Positions 33,611-42,625 are shown, counted from the stretch's first letter. The stretch: 64,000 nt of DNA from an uncultured Roseicyclus sp. (GCA_947494975.1 CANLXA010000004.1:467001-531000); one strand, 5' to 3'. The notes: generated from the letters alone by a model not told the origin. Numbers and translations: made by a program.

Positions 33611-34462
33611 ATGAATGGGATGCTGGATCAGGCGATTGATCAGAAGGTTGAGGCCGGGGCGGAGACGCTTCTGGAGGTCAACAATATCGAGGTGATCTAC
33701 AACCACGTCATCCTGGTGCTCAAAGGTGTGTCGCTGAAGGTGCCGAAGGGCGGCATCACGGCGCTTCTGGGCGGCAACGGGGCCGGCAAGACGACGACGC
33801 TCAAGGCGATTTCCAACCTGCTGAAATCCGAGCGCGGCGAGGTGACCAAGGGGTCGATCAATTATCGCGGCGAACGGGTGCAGCATCTGTTGCCGTCTGA
33901 CCTGGTGGATCGGGGTGTGATCCAGGTGATGGAAGGCCGCCATTGTTTCGAGCATCTGACGGTGGAGGAGAACCTGCTGACGGGCTCCTATTCGCGCAAG
34001 GATGGGCGCGGGGCCATCGCGGCGGATCTGGAGCTGGTCTATGATTATTTCCCGCGCCTGAAAGAGCGGCGCACGAGCCAGGCGGGCTATACGTCGGGCG
34101 GCGAGCAGCAGATGTGCGCGATTGGCCGCGCCCTGATGTCGAAGCCCGAGACGATCTTGCTCGATGAGCCGAGCATGGGCCTGGCGCCGCAGTTGGTGGA
34201 ACAGATTTTCGGGATCGTGAAGCGGTTGAACGAGGAGCAGGGCGTGACCTTCCTGCTGGCCGAACAGAACACCAATGTGGCGCTCAGGTTCGCCCATTAC
34301 GGTTACATCCTCGAAAGCGGGCGGGTGGTGATGGATGGCCCGGCCGCGGATCTGCGCGAGAACCCGGATGTGAAGGAATTCTACCTCGGCATGTCCGAGG
34401 AAGGACGGAAGAGCTTTCGCGATGTGCGGTCCTATCGCCGCCGCAAGCGGTGGCTGAGCTGA
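33611..34462 (+). CDS. ABC transporter ATP-binding protein, LivF-like
   Basis: A 283-residue ABC ATPase. Walker A is GGNGAGKTT (54-62), the signature is YTSGGEQQMCAIGRAL and Walker B is TILLDEPSMGLAP. It has a longer N-terminus and an Arg-rich C-terminal tail (RDVRSYRRRKRWLS), extensions often seen in LivF proteins of CoA-ligase clusters. GGGG directly precedes the ATG; another ATG 9 nt later is possible. It works with the LivG-like ATPase at the LivHM pore. Confidence 0.93.
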   Translation: MNGMLDQAIDQKVEAGAETLLEVNNIEVIYNHVILVLKGVSLKVPKGGITALLGGNGAGKTTTLKAISNLLKSERGEVTKGSINYRGERVQHLLPSDLVDRGVIQVMEGRHCFEHLTVEENLLTGSYSRKDGRGAIAADLELVYDYFPRLKERRTSQAGYTSGGEQQMCAIGRALMSKPETILLDEPSMGLAPQLVEQIFGIVKRLNEEQGVTFLLAEQNTNVALRFAHYGYILESGRVVMDGPAADLRENPDVKEFYLGMSEEGRKSFRDVRSYRRRKRWLS

Positions 34463-34484
34463 CTCTGACACGGGAGAGACTGCG

Positions 34485-34865
34485 ATGAAGATCTTGCTGG
34501 CGGGCGCGCTGCTCTGCGCGATGAGTGTTTCGGCCTGGGCGCAGGAGGCCTCCCGCGAGGAGCTTCGGCGCAGCCCGGTTCCGGGATCGGAGACCATGGA
34601 AGTGGTGGTGAGCCGCCTGTCGGTGCCGCCGGGGGCGACGATCCCGCTGCACACCCATCCCGGTGACGAACATGCCGTGGTGATCACGCCGACCACCGCA
34701 CAGGCCCCCAATGGCGCCATCATCGAATTTGCCGTGGGCACGCCGCTCTACTTCCCCGAGGGGGAGGTGCATGGCGGCCTGACCAATGTGGGAGAGTCCG
34801 ACATGGTGGCGATCACCACCCATGTGCTGCGCGTGGGCGAACCGTTCAGCGCGCTGGCGAATTGA
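34485..34865 (+). CDS. secreted small cupin protein
   Basis: A 126-residue protein with signal peptide MKILLAGALLCAMSVSAWA|QEA, then a single cupin barrel with PLHTHPGDEHAVVI (His/His/Glu-type metal ligands) and FPEGEVHGG. It is probably periplasmic and metal-binding. It sits 22 nt after LivF in the transport operon; GGGAGAG precedes the start. Possible role: binding or converting the transported acid outside the cytoplasm. This is inference from position only. Confidence 0.75.
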   Translation: MKILLAGALLCAMSVSAWAQEASREELRRSPVPGSETMEVVVSRLSVPPGATIPLHTHPGDEHAVVITPTTAQAPNGAIIEFAVGTPLYFPEGEVHGGLTNVGESDMVAITTHVLRVGEPFSALAN

Positions 34866-34877
34866 GGGCCAGGTCGG

Positions 34878-35447
34878 ATGGGCACGGCCTATGCCATTGT
34901 CGGATATCCCGGCGTCGGACGGAATGAGACGGCGCCCGCGTTGCGGGCCTGCGAGGCGGCGCTGCGTGCTGCGGGGTGTGTCGCCGGTGATGCTGATCCG
35001 GAGACCGCCTACACGAAGGATGTGCCGGTGTTCCGGCCCGGCCCGGCGGTGGGACTTGAGACCGAGGCGTATGACCTGCCGGACGTGACCTTGATCAAGA
35101 CCCTCAATGGCGTTGCGTCTTGCGGTCCCAGATACATCGACCATGGGCCCTTCATCGGCCCGCCGTCGTTTCGCTGCCCCGGCTGCGGCGTGCGGATCGA
35201 GCGGGACGACGGCCGGGCCGCGGCGCAAATGGAGCAATGTTTCGAGCTTTTTGCGACGTATTTTGAAGGTGATGATCCGTCGCGGGGTGGGACCTGCCTG
35301 ACCTGCGAGGCGCAGGTGGATGCGAACGATCCGATCGATGACGGGCCGCCGACCTTTGCACTGAGCGATGTGGCTGTCGAATTCTGGGAATGGCCGCCGG
35401 GGCGTTGGATTCCGCGATGGGGCAGGACCATCGCATGGGCTGGGTGA
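34878..35447 (+). CDS. hypothetical protein with zinc-knuckle cysteines
   Basis: A 189-residue protein with two CxxC pairs: FRCPGCGVRI (about 99-108) and GTCLTCEAQV (about 138-147), probably one zinc site. It starts MGTAYAIVGYPGVGRNETAPALRACEAALRAAG. I recognise no family. It is in the operon between the cupin gene and the PaaK-like gene, 12 nt from the former and 19 nt from the latter. Confidence 0.65.
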   Translation: MGTAYAIVGYPGVGRNETAPALRACEAALRAAGCVAGDADPETAYTKDVPVFRPGPAVGLETEAYDLPDVTLIKTLNGVASCGPRYIDHGPFIGPPSFRCPGCGVRIERDDGRAAAQMEQCFELFATYFEGDDPSRGGTCLTCEAQVDANDPIDDGPPTFALSDVAVEFWEWPPGRWIPRWGRTIAWAG

Positions 35448-35466
35448 AGGTATGAGGAGCGCGACG

Positions 35467-36696
35467 ATGCTGGATCAGAAGCAGGGATATTTTGACGCGC
35501 TGGAAACGCGCAGTGCCGATCAGCGGGCGGCCGAGCAATTGGCGGCGCTGAACACGCAATTGGAGCGGGTGCGCGCGGCAGACGGGAATTGTTTGCCGGG
35601 GGACGGGCCGCTTGGTGATCTGGCGGACCTGGCCGGGCTGCCGGTGCTGCGGAAGTCCGATCTGGTGGCATGGCAGGCGGAACAGCCGCCTTTTGGGGGG
35701 ATGCTTGTCGGCAATGTCGCCCATGTGTTCCAGAGCCCCGGCCCGATCTACGAGCCCGGCGGTGTGACGCATGATTGGTGGCGCATGGGGCGGTTCCTGC
35801 ATGCCGTGGGGATCGGCGCGGGCGATATCGTGCAGAATTGTTTCGGCTATCACCTGACGCCTGCGGGGATGATCTTCGAGAGCGGCGCGCGGGCCGTCGG
35901 GGCGGCGGTGCTGCCCGCCGGCGTGGGCCAGACCGAGCTTCAGGTGCGCGCGGCGAAGGATATCGGGTGCACCGCCTATGCCGGCACGCCCGATTACCTG
36001 AAGGTGATCCTCGACAAGGCGGACGAGATGGGCGTGGAGCTGGGCTTCACGCGCGCGGCGGTGGGAGGCGGGGCCCTGTTCCCGAGCCTGCGGCAGGCCT
36101 ATGCGGATCGGGGCATTGCGTGCCTGCAATGTTATGCCACGGCGGATCTGGGCAATATCGCTTATGAGAGCCCGGGGCCCGATTTTCCGGCACAGCCGCC
36201 CGAGGGGATGATCCTTGACGAGGGCGTCATCGTGGAGATCGTGCGCCCGGGCACCGGGGATCCGGTGGCAGACGGCGAGGTGGGCGAGGTTGTGGTGACG
36301 TCGCTCAACCCCGATTACCCGCTGATCCGGTTTGCGACCGGGGATCTGAGCGCCATCTTGCCGGGGCAGAGCCCGTGCGGGCGGACAAATACCCGCATCA
36401 GGGGGTGGATGGGGCGCGCCGATCAGACGACGAAGATCAAGGGCATGTTCGTGCGGCCCGAACAGGTGGCCGATCTGGTTGCGAAAACCGGCGTGGCGAA
36501 GGCGCGGGTGATTGCCGAGCGCGACGGGGAGATGGATGTGATGGTCGTCCGGATCGAAGCGGAGGGCGGTGACCCGGATGCCCTGTCGCAGGCCGTGGCC
36601 GAGACCCTGAAGCTGAAGGGCCGGGTGGAGGTTGTGGCTCCCGGCAGCCTGCCGAACGATGGCAAGGTGATCGACGATCAGCGCAGCTACGATTAA
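35467..36696 (+). CDS. phenylacetate-CoA ligase-like protein with altered ATP loop
   Basis: A 409-residue member of the PaaK/ANL group. C-terminal motifs are kept: RFATGDLSAILPG with GRADQTTKIKGMFVRPEQV, including the lysine that contacts the adenylate in PaaK proteins. The P-loop that should read like SSGTTGxP is replaced by FQSPGPIYEPGG (88-99), so adenylation may be weak or different. The start is chosen for GAGGAG at 7 nt; an ATG 15 nt upstream has a poor site. It closes the operon: its terminal position beside LivF is conserved in many Proteobacteria, as I recall. Confidence 0.85.
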   Translation: MLDQKQGYFDALETRSADQRAAEQLAALNTQLERVRAADGNCLPGDGPLGDLADLAGLPVLRKSDLVAWQAEQPPFGGMLVGNVAHVFQSPGPIYEPGGVTHDWWRMGRFLHAVGIGAGDIVQNCFGYHLTPAGMIFESGARAVGAAVLPAGVGQTELQVRAAKDIGCTAYAGTPDYLKVILDKADEMGVELGFTRAAVGGGALFPSLRQAYADRGIACLQCYATADLGNIAYESPGPDFPAQPPEGMILDEGVIVEIVRPGTGDPVADGEVGEVVVTSLNPDYPLIRFATGDLSAILPGQSPCGRTNTRIRGWMGRADQTTKIKGMFVRPEQVADLVAKTGVAKARVIAERDGEMDVMVVRIEAEGGDPDALSQAVAETLKLKGRVEVVAPGSLPNDGKVIDDQRSYD

Positions 36697-37019
36697 CGGC
36701 CCGACGGCTCATACCCGCCATCGGCGGCGCGGAGTTCGGCGGGCGTGGCGATGCCGTCGCCGTTCGCGTCGACCTGGCGAAACGCGATGCGGTACGCCCC
36801 GAAGCGCTGGATGCGGATCGAAAGCGGCGCGCCGGCCGCGGCCATGTTCTGGATAAAGACGCGGAATTCGTCGAAGGTCAGGTATTCGTCGCCGTTGGCG
36901 TCAGCCGCGAGAAACGAGGCGACACCTGCATCCTCGAACTGGGCGGCGGCTGGGACGGGCGCGATCGCAAGCGCTCCGATCACGAGAAGCGCGGCTGATC
37001 TGTGGATCCGAGGGAACAT
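36693..37019 (-). CDS. secreted EF-hand protein
   Basis: A 108-residue protein with a signal peptide (AALLVIGALAIAPVPAAA|QF) and two EF-hand loops, DANGDEYLTFDEF (about 40-52) and DANGDGIATPAEL (about 84-96), both with the acidic residues for calcium. It is periplasmic or secreted, and binds calcium by inference. The function is unknown. It converges with the PaaK-like gene (4-nt overlap) and is divergent from the following pseudo-caspase gene. Confidence 0.82.
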   Translation of the reverse strand: MFPRIHRSAALLVIGALAIAPVPAAAQFEDAGVASFLAADANGDEYLTFDEFRVFIQNMAAAGAPLSIRIQRFGAYRIAFRQVDANGDGIATPAELRAADGGYEPSGR

Positions 37020-37254
37020 GGGGCGTCCTTTCTTATCAGGTGCGGTGGCGTGCGAGGTTGGCCTTGCCCTTACTTAGGAAGGCGGGTGCGGATTACCCAT
37101 TGCAACTGCGGGGGAGGGCGGGATCGGCGGCGGGTTGCTGCCGATGGGCGCGCCGTCATCGGATGACCGTGCCGGGATGATCCTGCGTTATCCGTTAACG
37201 GGCGGTCCCCGTGCTAGTCAGGGGTGACACCGATTCGAAGACGGAGCTATTTTC

Positions 37255-38955
37255 ATGCGTTTCAACCTGATTGCCCTTGCCGCCGGAGTGCTCTCCGGCC
37301 TCCTGCCCGTTATGGCAGCCGCCGACACCGCCCTGTTGCTGGTCAACGACCGCTATTCCAACGCCCAGAACCTGCGCGAGGGGCGGGCGATCGAACGGCT
37401 GGAGGACGACCTGAGCGCCGCGGGGTTTGACGTGATCACGGTGTCGGATGGCGATGGCGCGGATCTGCGCGAGGGGTTGGGCCGCCTTCTGGATGCAGAC
37501 GAAACCGAGCGTGTCCTGATCGCCGCCGTGGGGCATTTCGCGCGGTCCGATAACGATAGCTGGCTGTTGGGCAGCCGCGTGGATGAACCCAGCCTTGCCT
37601 CGGTCAGCGGCGGCGGGCTGAGCCTTTCGGTGATGCTGGACGTGGCGGCAAGCGCGCCGGGGCGGTCGGTTGTGATGCTGGGGCTGGAGCGGCGACGGAT
37701 CGAATTGGGCACCGGACTTGGCGTCGGTGTCGGGCGGATCGATGCGCCGCAGGGTGTGACGGTTCTGGCCGGATCTCCGGACGCGCTGGCCACGTTCACA
37801 ACCGATGTGTTGCTGGTGCCGGGCACCGATCTGAGCGCTGCGTTGTCGCAGACGCGGGACCTGCGCGCCTTTGGCTTTGTCTCGCCGAGTGTGGCCTATT
37901 TTCCCGCGCGGGACGTGGCGGCGCCGCTGCCCGACGTTTCGCAACCGCCGGTCACCCAACCGGGCCAGGACGAGATCGCCCTGTGGGAGGCGGCTTTGGA
38001 GCTGGATACGCCGGCGGCCTACCGCGCCTATCTGAACCGCTATCCGAACGGAGCCTTTGCGGAAGAGGCGCGGGCGCGAACCAGCAACATCGAAAACGAC
38101 CCCATTGCCCTGGCCGAAGCCTCTGAGACCGCGCTGAACCTGTCGCGGCAGCAGCGCCAGCAGATCCAGCGGGGCCTCTCGATCCTTGACTACGATACAC
38201 GCGGGATCGACGGCATCTTCGGGTCGGGCACGCGCAGCGCGATCCGGGGCTGGCAGACGGCCCAGGGCATTGCCGTGACCGGCTTTCTGGACGCGGCGCA
38301 GATCAACACGATCAGCCAGCAGGCCGCCGTTCGTGCCGCCGAGCTGGAGGAAGAGGCCCGCCAGGCCGCGGAAGAGCGGGACCGGGCGGACCGCGCCTAT
38401 TGGCAGGTGACGGGCCAGGGCGCGACGGAACAGGGTTTGCGCGATTATCTCGACCGGTATCCCGACGGGATCTATTCCAATACCGCGGAATCGCTTCTGG
38501 ATATCGCCGAACGGCAGGCCCGCGCGCAGGCCGAGGCCGAGGATCGCGCGGCGTGGGATATCGCCCGCGGGAACGACACCGTGCCGGCTTATGGCGCCTA
38601 TCTGGACGATTACCCGAACGGCGCGTTCCGCGATCAGGCGCAGGGGCGGATCAACCAACTGACCGGGGGTGGCGGTGGCTTTACCGGGCAGCAGATTGCC
38701 CAGTTCGAAGCGCGGGAAGCGGCGCTGAACCTGCCGCCGGTGACCCGGTCGCTGATCGAACAACGCCTTGATGCCCTTGGGCTGGAGCCGGGGCGGGTGG
38801 ATGGACGGTTTGATGACCGCTCGCGCCGCGCGATCCGCCGCTACCAGGAATCGCGGGGATTGGATGTGACGGGATACCTGAACCAGCAAAGCGTGGTGCG
38901 CCTGTTGGCCGAAACGGTCGGCGGTATCATCCGGCTGGACGGAGTGAACCGCTGA
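37255..38955 (+). CDS. periplasmic caspase-like (inactive) and peptidoglycan-binding protein
   Basis: A 566-residue protein with a signal peptide ending AAA|DT at about 23. Residues about 24-170 resemble a peptidase C14 domain: the His94 of AAVGHFARSDNDSWLLG aligns with the GHG motif, but at the nucleophile DACR position there is LGLE (Glu145), so it is probably a pseudo-enzyme. Two PG_binding_1 domains follow (about 290-345 with RGIDGIFGSGTRSAIRGWQ, and about 495-560 with GRVDGRFDDRSRRAIRRYQ), separated by a helical part with two copies of a YLxRYPxGxF-like repeat. It is coupled to the next gene by TGATG. Confidence 0.82.
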   Translation: MRFNLIALAAGVLSGLLPVMAAADTALLLVNDRYSNAQNLREGRAIERLEDDLSAAGFDVITVSDGDGADLREGLGRLLDADETERVLIAAVGHFARSDNDSWLLGSRVDEPSLASVSGGGLSLSVMLDVAASAPGRSVVMLGLERRRIELGTGLGVGVGRIDAPQGVTVLAGSPDALATFTTDVLLVPGTDLSAALSQTRDLRAFGFVSPSVAYFPARDVAAPLPDVSQPPVTQPGQDEIALWEAALELDTPAAYRAYLNRYPNGAFAEEARARTSNIENDPIALAEASETALNLSRQQRQQIQRGLSILDYDTRGIDGIFGSGTRSAIRGWQTAQGIAVTGFLDAAQINTISQQAAVRAAELEEEARQAAEERDRADRAYWQVTGQGATEQGLRDYLDRYPDGIYSNTAESLLDIAERQARAQAEAEDRAAWDIARGNDTVPAYGAYLDDYPNGAFRDQAQGRINQLTGGGGGFTGQQIAQFEAREAALNLPPVTRSLIEQRLDALGLEPGRVDGRFDDRSRRAIRRYQESRGLDVTGYLNQQSVVRLLAETVGGIIRLDGVNR

Positions 38956-39488
38956 TGCGATCCATCGGGCTGGCCGCCATCGGCCTGATGCTCCTGCCCC
39001 TCGGGGCGGGCGCGGTGCGGGCGCAGGAGGCCGCGGAATTGGCGGCGGCGCGCGCCGTCCTGTTGCAATTGCAGCCGCGCAGCTTCGCGGAGAACCTTGA
39101 ATATTGCGGCTATATCGGGCGGATGCCCGGCGGCCAGCTTGCCGCCACCGAGGTGACGCGGGGCGATGCCTGGGGCTGCCTGAGCCGGGGCGATGAAAGC
39201 CGGTTTGTGGAGGTTGTGGCGAGCTTCCACACCCATGCCGCCTTTGACCGCGCGGCCGATAGCGAGGTTCCGTCCTCCGACGATATGCGGGGCGACATGG
39301 AAGAGGGCGTGAACGGCTATGTCGCCACGCCCGGCGGGCGGCTGTGGTTTATCGACGGGACCCGCGGCGTGGCCAGTCAGGTTTGCGGGCTGGGATGTAT
39401 GGGGCAGGATCCGGGGTTCATTCCGGGCGATTCCGGCCCGATCGCGCAAAGCTACACGCTGGGTGACCTGATCGCGCGGGAGCGGTAA
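38955..39488 (+). CDS. secreted DUF4329 protein (JAMM/JAB-like fold)
   Basis: A 177-residue protein, signal peptide ending VRAQ|EA. DUF4329 motifs: ENLEYCGYIG (Glu49), then SFHTHAAF (His92, His94) and VPSSDD (Ser107/108, Asp109/110). The order Glu, HxH, Ser/Asp is that of JAMM metalloproteases, though with a longer gap between the histidines and the serine. It may be an active periplasmic hydrolase; this is inferred. The start overlaps the upstream stop, so it is made together with the pseudo-caspase/peptidoglycan-binding protein. Confidence 0.78.
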   Translation: MRSIGLAAIGLMLLPLGAGAVRAQEAAELAAARAVLLQLQPRSFAENLEYCGYIGRMPGGQLAATEVTRGDAWGCLSRGDESRFVEVVASFHTHAAFDRAADSEVPSSDDMRGDMEEGVNGYVATPGGRLWFIDGTRGVASQVCGLGCMGQDPGFIPGDSGPIAQSYTLGDLIARER

Positions 39489-39493
39489 GGCGC

Positions 39494-39664
39494 TTACGGG
39501 TCGAGGTTGATATCGGCGGGCGTCGCGCCGCCGGGCGCGGGGCAGGATTGCGTGGTGCTGTCGGGCGTGCAGGGGGCCTGGCCCCCGCTATCCTGCGCGA
39601 TTGACGGCAGGGCCGTCAGGACAAGCAGGGCAAGGGCGGTCGGGGCAAGGCGGCGGAGGAACAT
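39494..39664 (-). CDS. small secreted protein
   Basis: A 56-residue protein with signal peptide PTALALLVLTALPSIA|QD and a short mature part with two cysteines (APCTP, QSCPA) that could pair. The start codon ATG has CGGAGGA-like AGGAAC upstream on this strand. It overlaps nothing but ends 5 nt after the DUF4329 stop. The function is unknown; small size makes it less certain. Confidence 0.5.
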   Translation of the reverse strand: MFLRRLAPTALALLVLTALPSIAQDSGGQAPCTPDSTTQSCPAPGGATPADINLDP

Positions 39665-39774
39665 GGTGGCATGTCTTTCGGTTTGAAATGGGCGCCCGGG
39701 CAGAGCCGGTTGCCCAATCCTAGCGGGGATCGCCCCAAAGCTGCGATGGAGGAGAACCGGTAGGGCCTGCGCCG

Positions 39775-42450
39775 TCACGTTTGTGTGTTCCTGCCCCCCA
39801 ATCGCCGATCCGCCCAGGCCAGTGCCGTGAGAACCAGGCCGAGGATCAGGAAGCTGAGCACGCGGGCCAGCCCCTCCAACCCGGAGGCATCGATGAGCAT
39901 CGCCTTGGCCATCGTCAGGCCGATCACGATCAGCCCGGCCCGGCGCACCAGATCGCGCAGGTTTGCCTGCACCAGCGTCGAGATCCAGATCGTGGCGGCG
40001 CCCAGCATCACCATCAGGACGGTATAGGTTGTCTGTTCGCCGGGCAGTATGGGCGCGCTGGCCATCGCGGGCCCTTGCCAGACATGCCGCGCGGTGAGGA
40101 AGATCCAGGCCAGCGTCAGCACAAGGCTGAGCCCGCCGAGGCCGATCCGGAACAGGTCCGTGTTCGGGGGTTTGGCGGCGGGCAGGATCCGAATAGCCAG
40201 AAAGAAGAGCGTGGCGGGCGCCAGATAGGTGACGGCAAGGCTGTTGAGCAGGATCGGGCCGCGGACCAGTTCGCCCGGCGCCACCAGCGGGGAGAACATG
40301 GTGGCGGCGGCGAGCACGGTCAGAACACCGGGTGCCGTGATGATGAGGCAGGCGCCAAGGCGCAGGTTGGTTCCGAAATCGCTTGCCATCTGACGGGGGC
40401 GCAGGCCAAGGCCGGAGGCGAAGATCGCCATGCCCGCCAGCGCCATGGACCAGTGGGAGGGGCCGGGGAAGACGGCGGCGGGGCCCGCCTCGATCCGGAA
40501 GAGGACCAGGCAGAAGGTGGCGGGTACGAGGATGCCGAGGCCCACCATGGCCGTGTCGCGAAGCGTGGGTTTTTCCGCGCGGCGGGTCAGCAGGGTGATG
40601 GCGGCGAAGGCCGCAATCGTGCCGCCATAGGCCAGCGCAAGCTGGAGCCAGCTGGCTGACCACCCCCAATCGAGGCCGGGATAGAGGACCAGCCGCACCG
40701 CGAGGCCGCCCACCGCCAGCGCCGAGGCCTCGGCCACGTAGGGCAGCCGCAGGCGGAGATTGAGGATCGCCGCCAGAACCAGGGTGATCGACAGGGCGAT
40801 CGTGAGCGCCGCGGCGTCGAATGTGACGGTCAGGGCGAGTGCGATCAGGCCCCCGGCGGCGATGGTGTAGAGGCCGGACGCCTCCAACCGGCCGGTGATG
40901 GTCTTGGCCCAGGTGGCCCCGAACGTGGCGATGGCGGCCGCACCCATCAGCGCCAACGACCAGGGATAGGCCCCGAGGGTTTCGGCCGGGCGCGTGGCGT
41001 ATTCCAGCGCGCCAAAGGATCCGCCGGTGATCAGCGCCGCCCAGAACGCCCACGCCACATTGCCTCCGCGCGCCATGGTGCGAGTGGCGTAGATGATGGC
41101 CATCAGCGATGCGATCAGAAGAAGCGTGATCGCGCTCCAGCCGGGGCCGTCCTGGGCCGCATGGCCCAGAACGAGGAGGAGGGCGGAGATCAAGGGGAGC
41201 GCGGGCAGCTCCGCCAGCAGTTTTTTGCGCTCCTGTACGATCATCGCCAAGGCCGTGGCGGCCAGAAGAAGGCCGCCGGTGAGGGCAAGCTCGGCTAGAT
41301 CCAGAGAGACGACGATAAAGGCGAGATGGGTGACGGCGAGCACGATCAGGGTCGTGAACAAGGGGACGGATCGCTCCCAAGCCCTTGCCGGGTCCGCGGC
41401 CTTGGCGACCAGGCGGTCCGGCGCGAGGGGATGGATCAGCGCGCCGAGCCACATGAAGGTGCCGATGACAACAAAGAGGCCGAGGGCCGGCCAGTTGCCG
41501 CTTGAACCCGCCTGGGCGGGCAAGAAGCCGAGGCCAAGGGCCAGCGCCCCGGCCAGCGGCGTCAGGACATGCCAGCCGCGGAACCAGGCCAGCGCCACAC
41601 CGATGATCGCCAGGGCCCCGTAATAGGCGGGCATCATCAGGTCCGATTGCGGGGTGCCGCCAACGATCCAGGGCGCGAACGCCGCTCCGATCAGGCCGAA
41701 GGCCGACAGGAACATCGCGTGCCGCCCGCCGAGCGCCAAGGAGATGGTGGCCACGCAGACCAAGAGGATCAGCGCGCCGGTTTCCGACAGGAACCCATAG
41801 AGCAGATCGGCGGCGGCGACGGTGCCGTAGAGCGTGACAAGCCCGGCCCCGGCCAGGATGGCGGGCACGATATCGTCGGGGAAGCGGGGTGTGCGCCGGC
41901 GCAGCCATTCGCCCGCGCCGATCAGGGTGCCGCCCAGAATAGCGGCCATGATGACCCGGACGGCGGGTGTGATGAAGCCCTGTTCGATCCCGTAGATCAC
42001 CAGATAGATCCCGGCGAAAGCCAGGGACACGGCGGCGCCAACGGCAATCCAGTTGGCCGCCAGCCACGCCTTGAGCGGGCCCATCCGATCCGGCCGCGGG
42101 GTAGGTGAGACAGGCGGAGGGGGAGGCGTTGATTTGCCGGTGGTTGCGGGCGCGGCGACCTTGGCGGCGGCGGTTTGCGGCGGTGTATTCGCGGGGGTGC
42201 CCGGATCGGTTGTGTTGCCGGACCACGCGCGCCCCTTGGAGGTTGGACGCGTCTCGGAGGCAGGTTTTTGAACCAGTGGGGTGCTTGTTGCGGAGGGTTG
42301 CGTGGTTGCTGGCGCGATAGATCCAGAGGCGGATCTGAGCGCCTGCACTTCGCGGTCGAGCCGATTTGCCTTGGTGAGGGCCACAAGGGCGACAATCGGC
42401 GTTCCGATGGCCCAAGCCAGACCCAGGATAATCAGAATGCCAAAATCCAT
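39775..42450 (-). CDS. large DUF2339 membrane protein
   Basis: An 891-residue inner-membrane protein with more than 20 hydrophobic helices in the C-terminal 750 residues, preceded by a single N-terminal helix, a polar coiled segment and a Pro/Ala/Thr-rich linker (about 45-125). Features such as WLAANWIAVGAAVSLAFAGIYLVIYGIEQGF match DUF2339, a family of unknown function. The start MDFGIL is chosen for GGAAGGGG upstream; an earlier ATG pair is less good. Long frames on the opposite strand are composition shadows. Confidence 0.85.
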   Translation of the reverse strand: MDFGILIILGLAWAIGTPIVALVALTKANRLDREVQALRSASGSIAPATTQPSATSTPLVQKPASETRPTSKGRAWSGNTTDPGTPANTPPQTAAAKVAAPATTGKSTPPPPPVSPTPRPDRMGPLKAWLAANWIAVGAAVSLAFAGIYLVIYGIEQGFITPAVRVIMAAILGGTLIGAGEWLRRRTPRFPDDIVPAILAGAGLVTLYGTVAAADLLYGFLSETGALILLVCVATISLALGGRHAMFLSAFGLIGAAFAPWIVGGTPQSDLMMPAYYGALAIIGVALAWFRGWHVLTPLAGALALGLGFLPAQAGSSGNWPALGLFVVIGTFMWLGALIHPLAPDRLVAKAADPARAWERSVPLFTTLIVLAVTHLAFIVVSLDLAELALTGGLLLAATALAMIVQERKKLLAELPALPLISALLLVLGHAAQDGPGWSAITLLLIASLMAIIYATRTMARGGNVAWAFWAALITGGSFGALEYATRPAETLGAYPWSLALMGAAAIATFGATWAKTITGRLEASGLYTIAAGGLIALALTVTFDAAALTIALSITLVLAAILNLRLRLPYVAEASALAVGGLAVRLVLYPGLDWGWSASWLQLALAYGGTIAAFAAITLLTRRAEKPTLRDTAMVGLGILVPATFCLVLFRIEAGPAAVFPGPSHWSMALAGMAIFASGLGLRPRQMASDFGTNLRLGACLIITAPGVLTVLAAATMFSPLVAPGELVRGPILLNSLAVTYLAPATLFFLAIRILPAAKPPNTDLFRIGLGGLSLVLTLAWIFLTARHVWQGPAMASAPILPGEQTTYTVLMVMLGAATIWISTLVQANLRDLVRRAGLIVIGLTMAKAMLIDASGLEGLARVLSFLILGLVLTALAWADRRLGGRNTQT

Positions 42451-42591
42451 GACCGCGTCCCCTTCCGAATGCCCCGACATCACCAGATGTGATCGGGCCG
42501 AGAGGTTTTGAACCTACGGGTTTCCGTAGGTCGACAATGTGGCAGATATTTGGATTTCCGGTCTGACGTTGCGTCAAAACTCCCGCAAACG

Positions 42592-42625
42592 AAAAAAAAG
42601 CCGCCCCCGAAGGAGCGGCTTTTTC
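42592..42625 (-). terminator. rho-independent terminator of rpmJ
   Basis: Read on the minus strand: AGCCGCTCC, loop TTCG, GGGGCGGCT, then TTTTTTTT. The stem has one G-U pair and a UUCG tetraloop. On the plus strand the run of A/T also makes it usable for DUF2339's opposite side. Confidence 0.85.

Noticed and set aside
39494-42577. A frame of over 1000 codons on the minus strand across the DUF2339 gene
   Set aside because: Alternative-frame shadow, dominated by Arg, Pro and Gly; only its last 57 codons overlap the small secreted protein that I kept.
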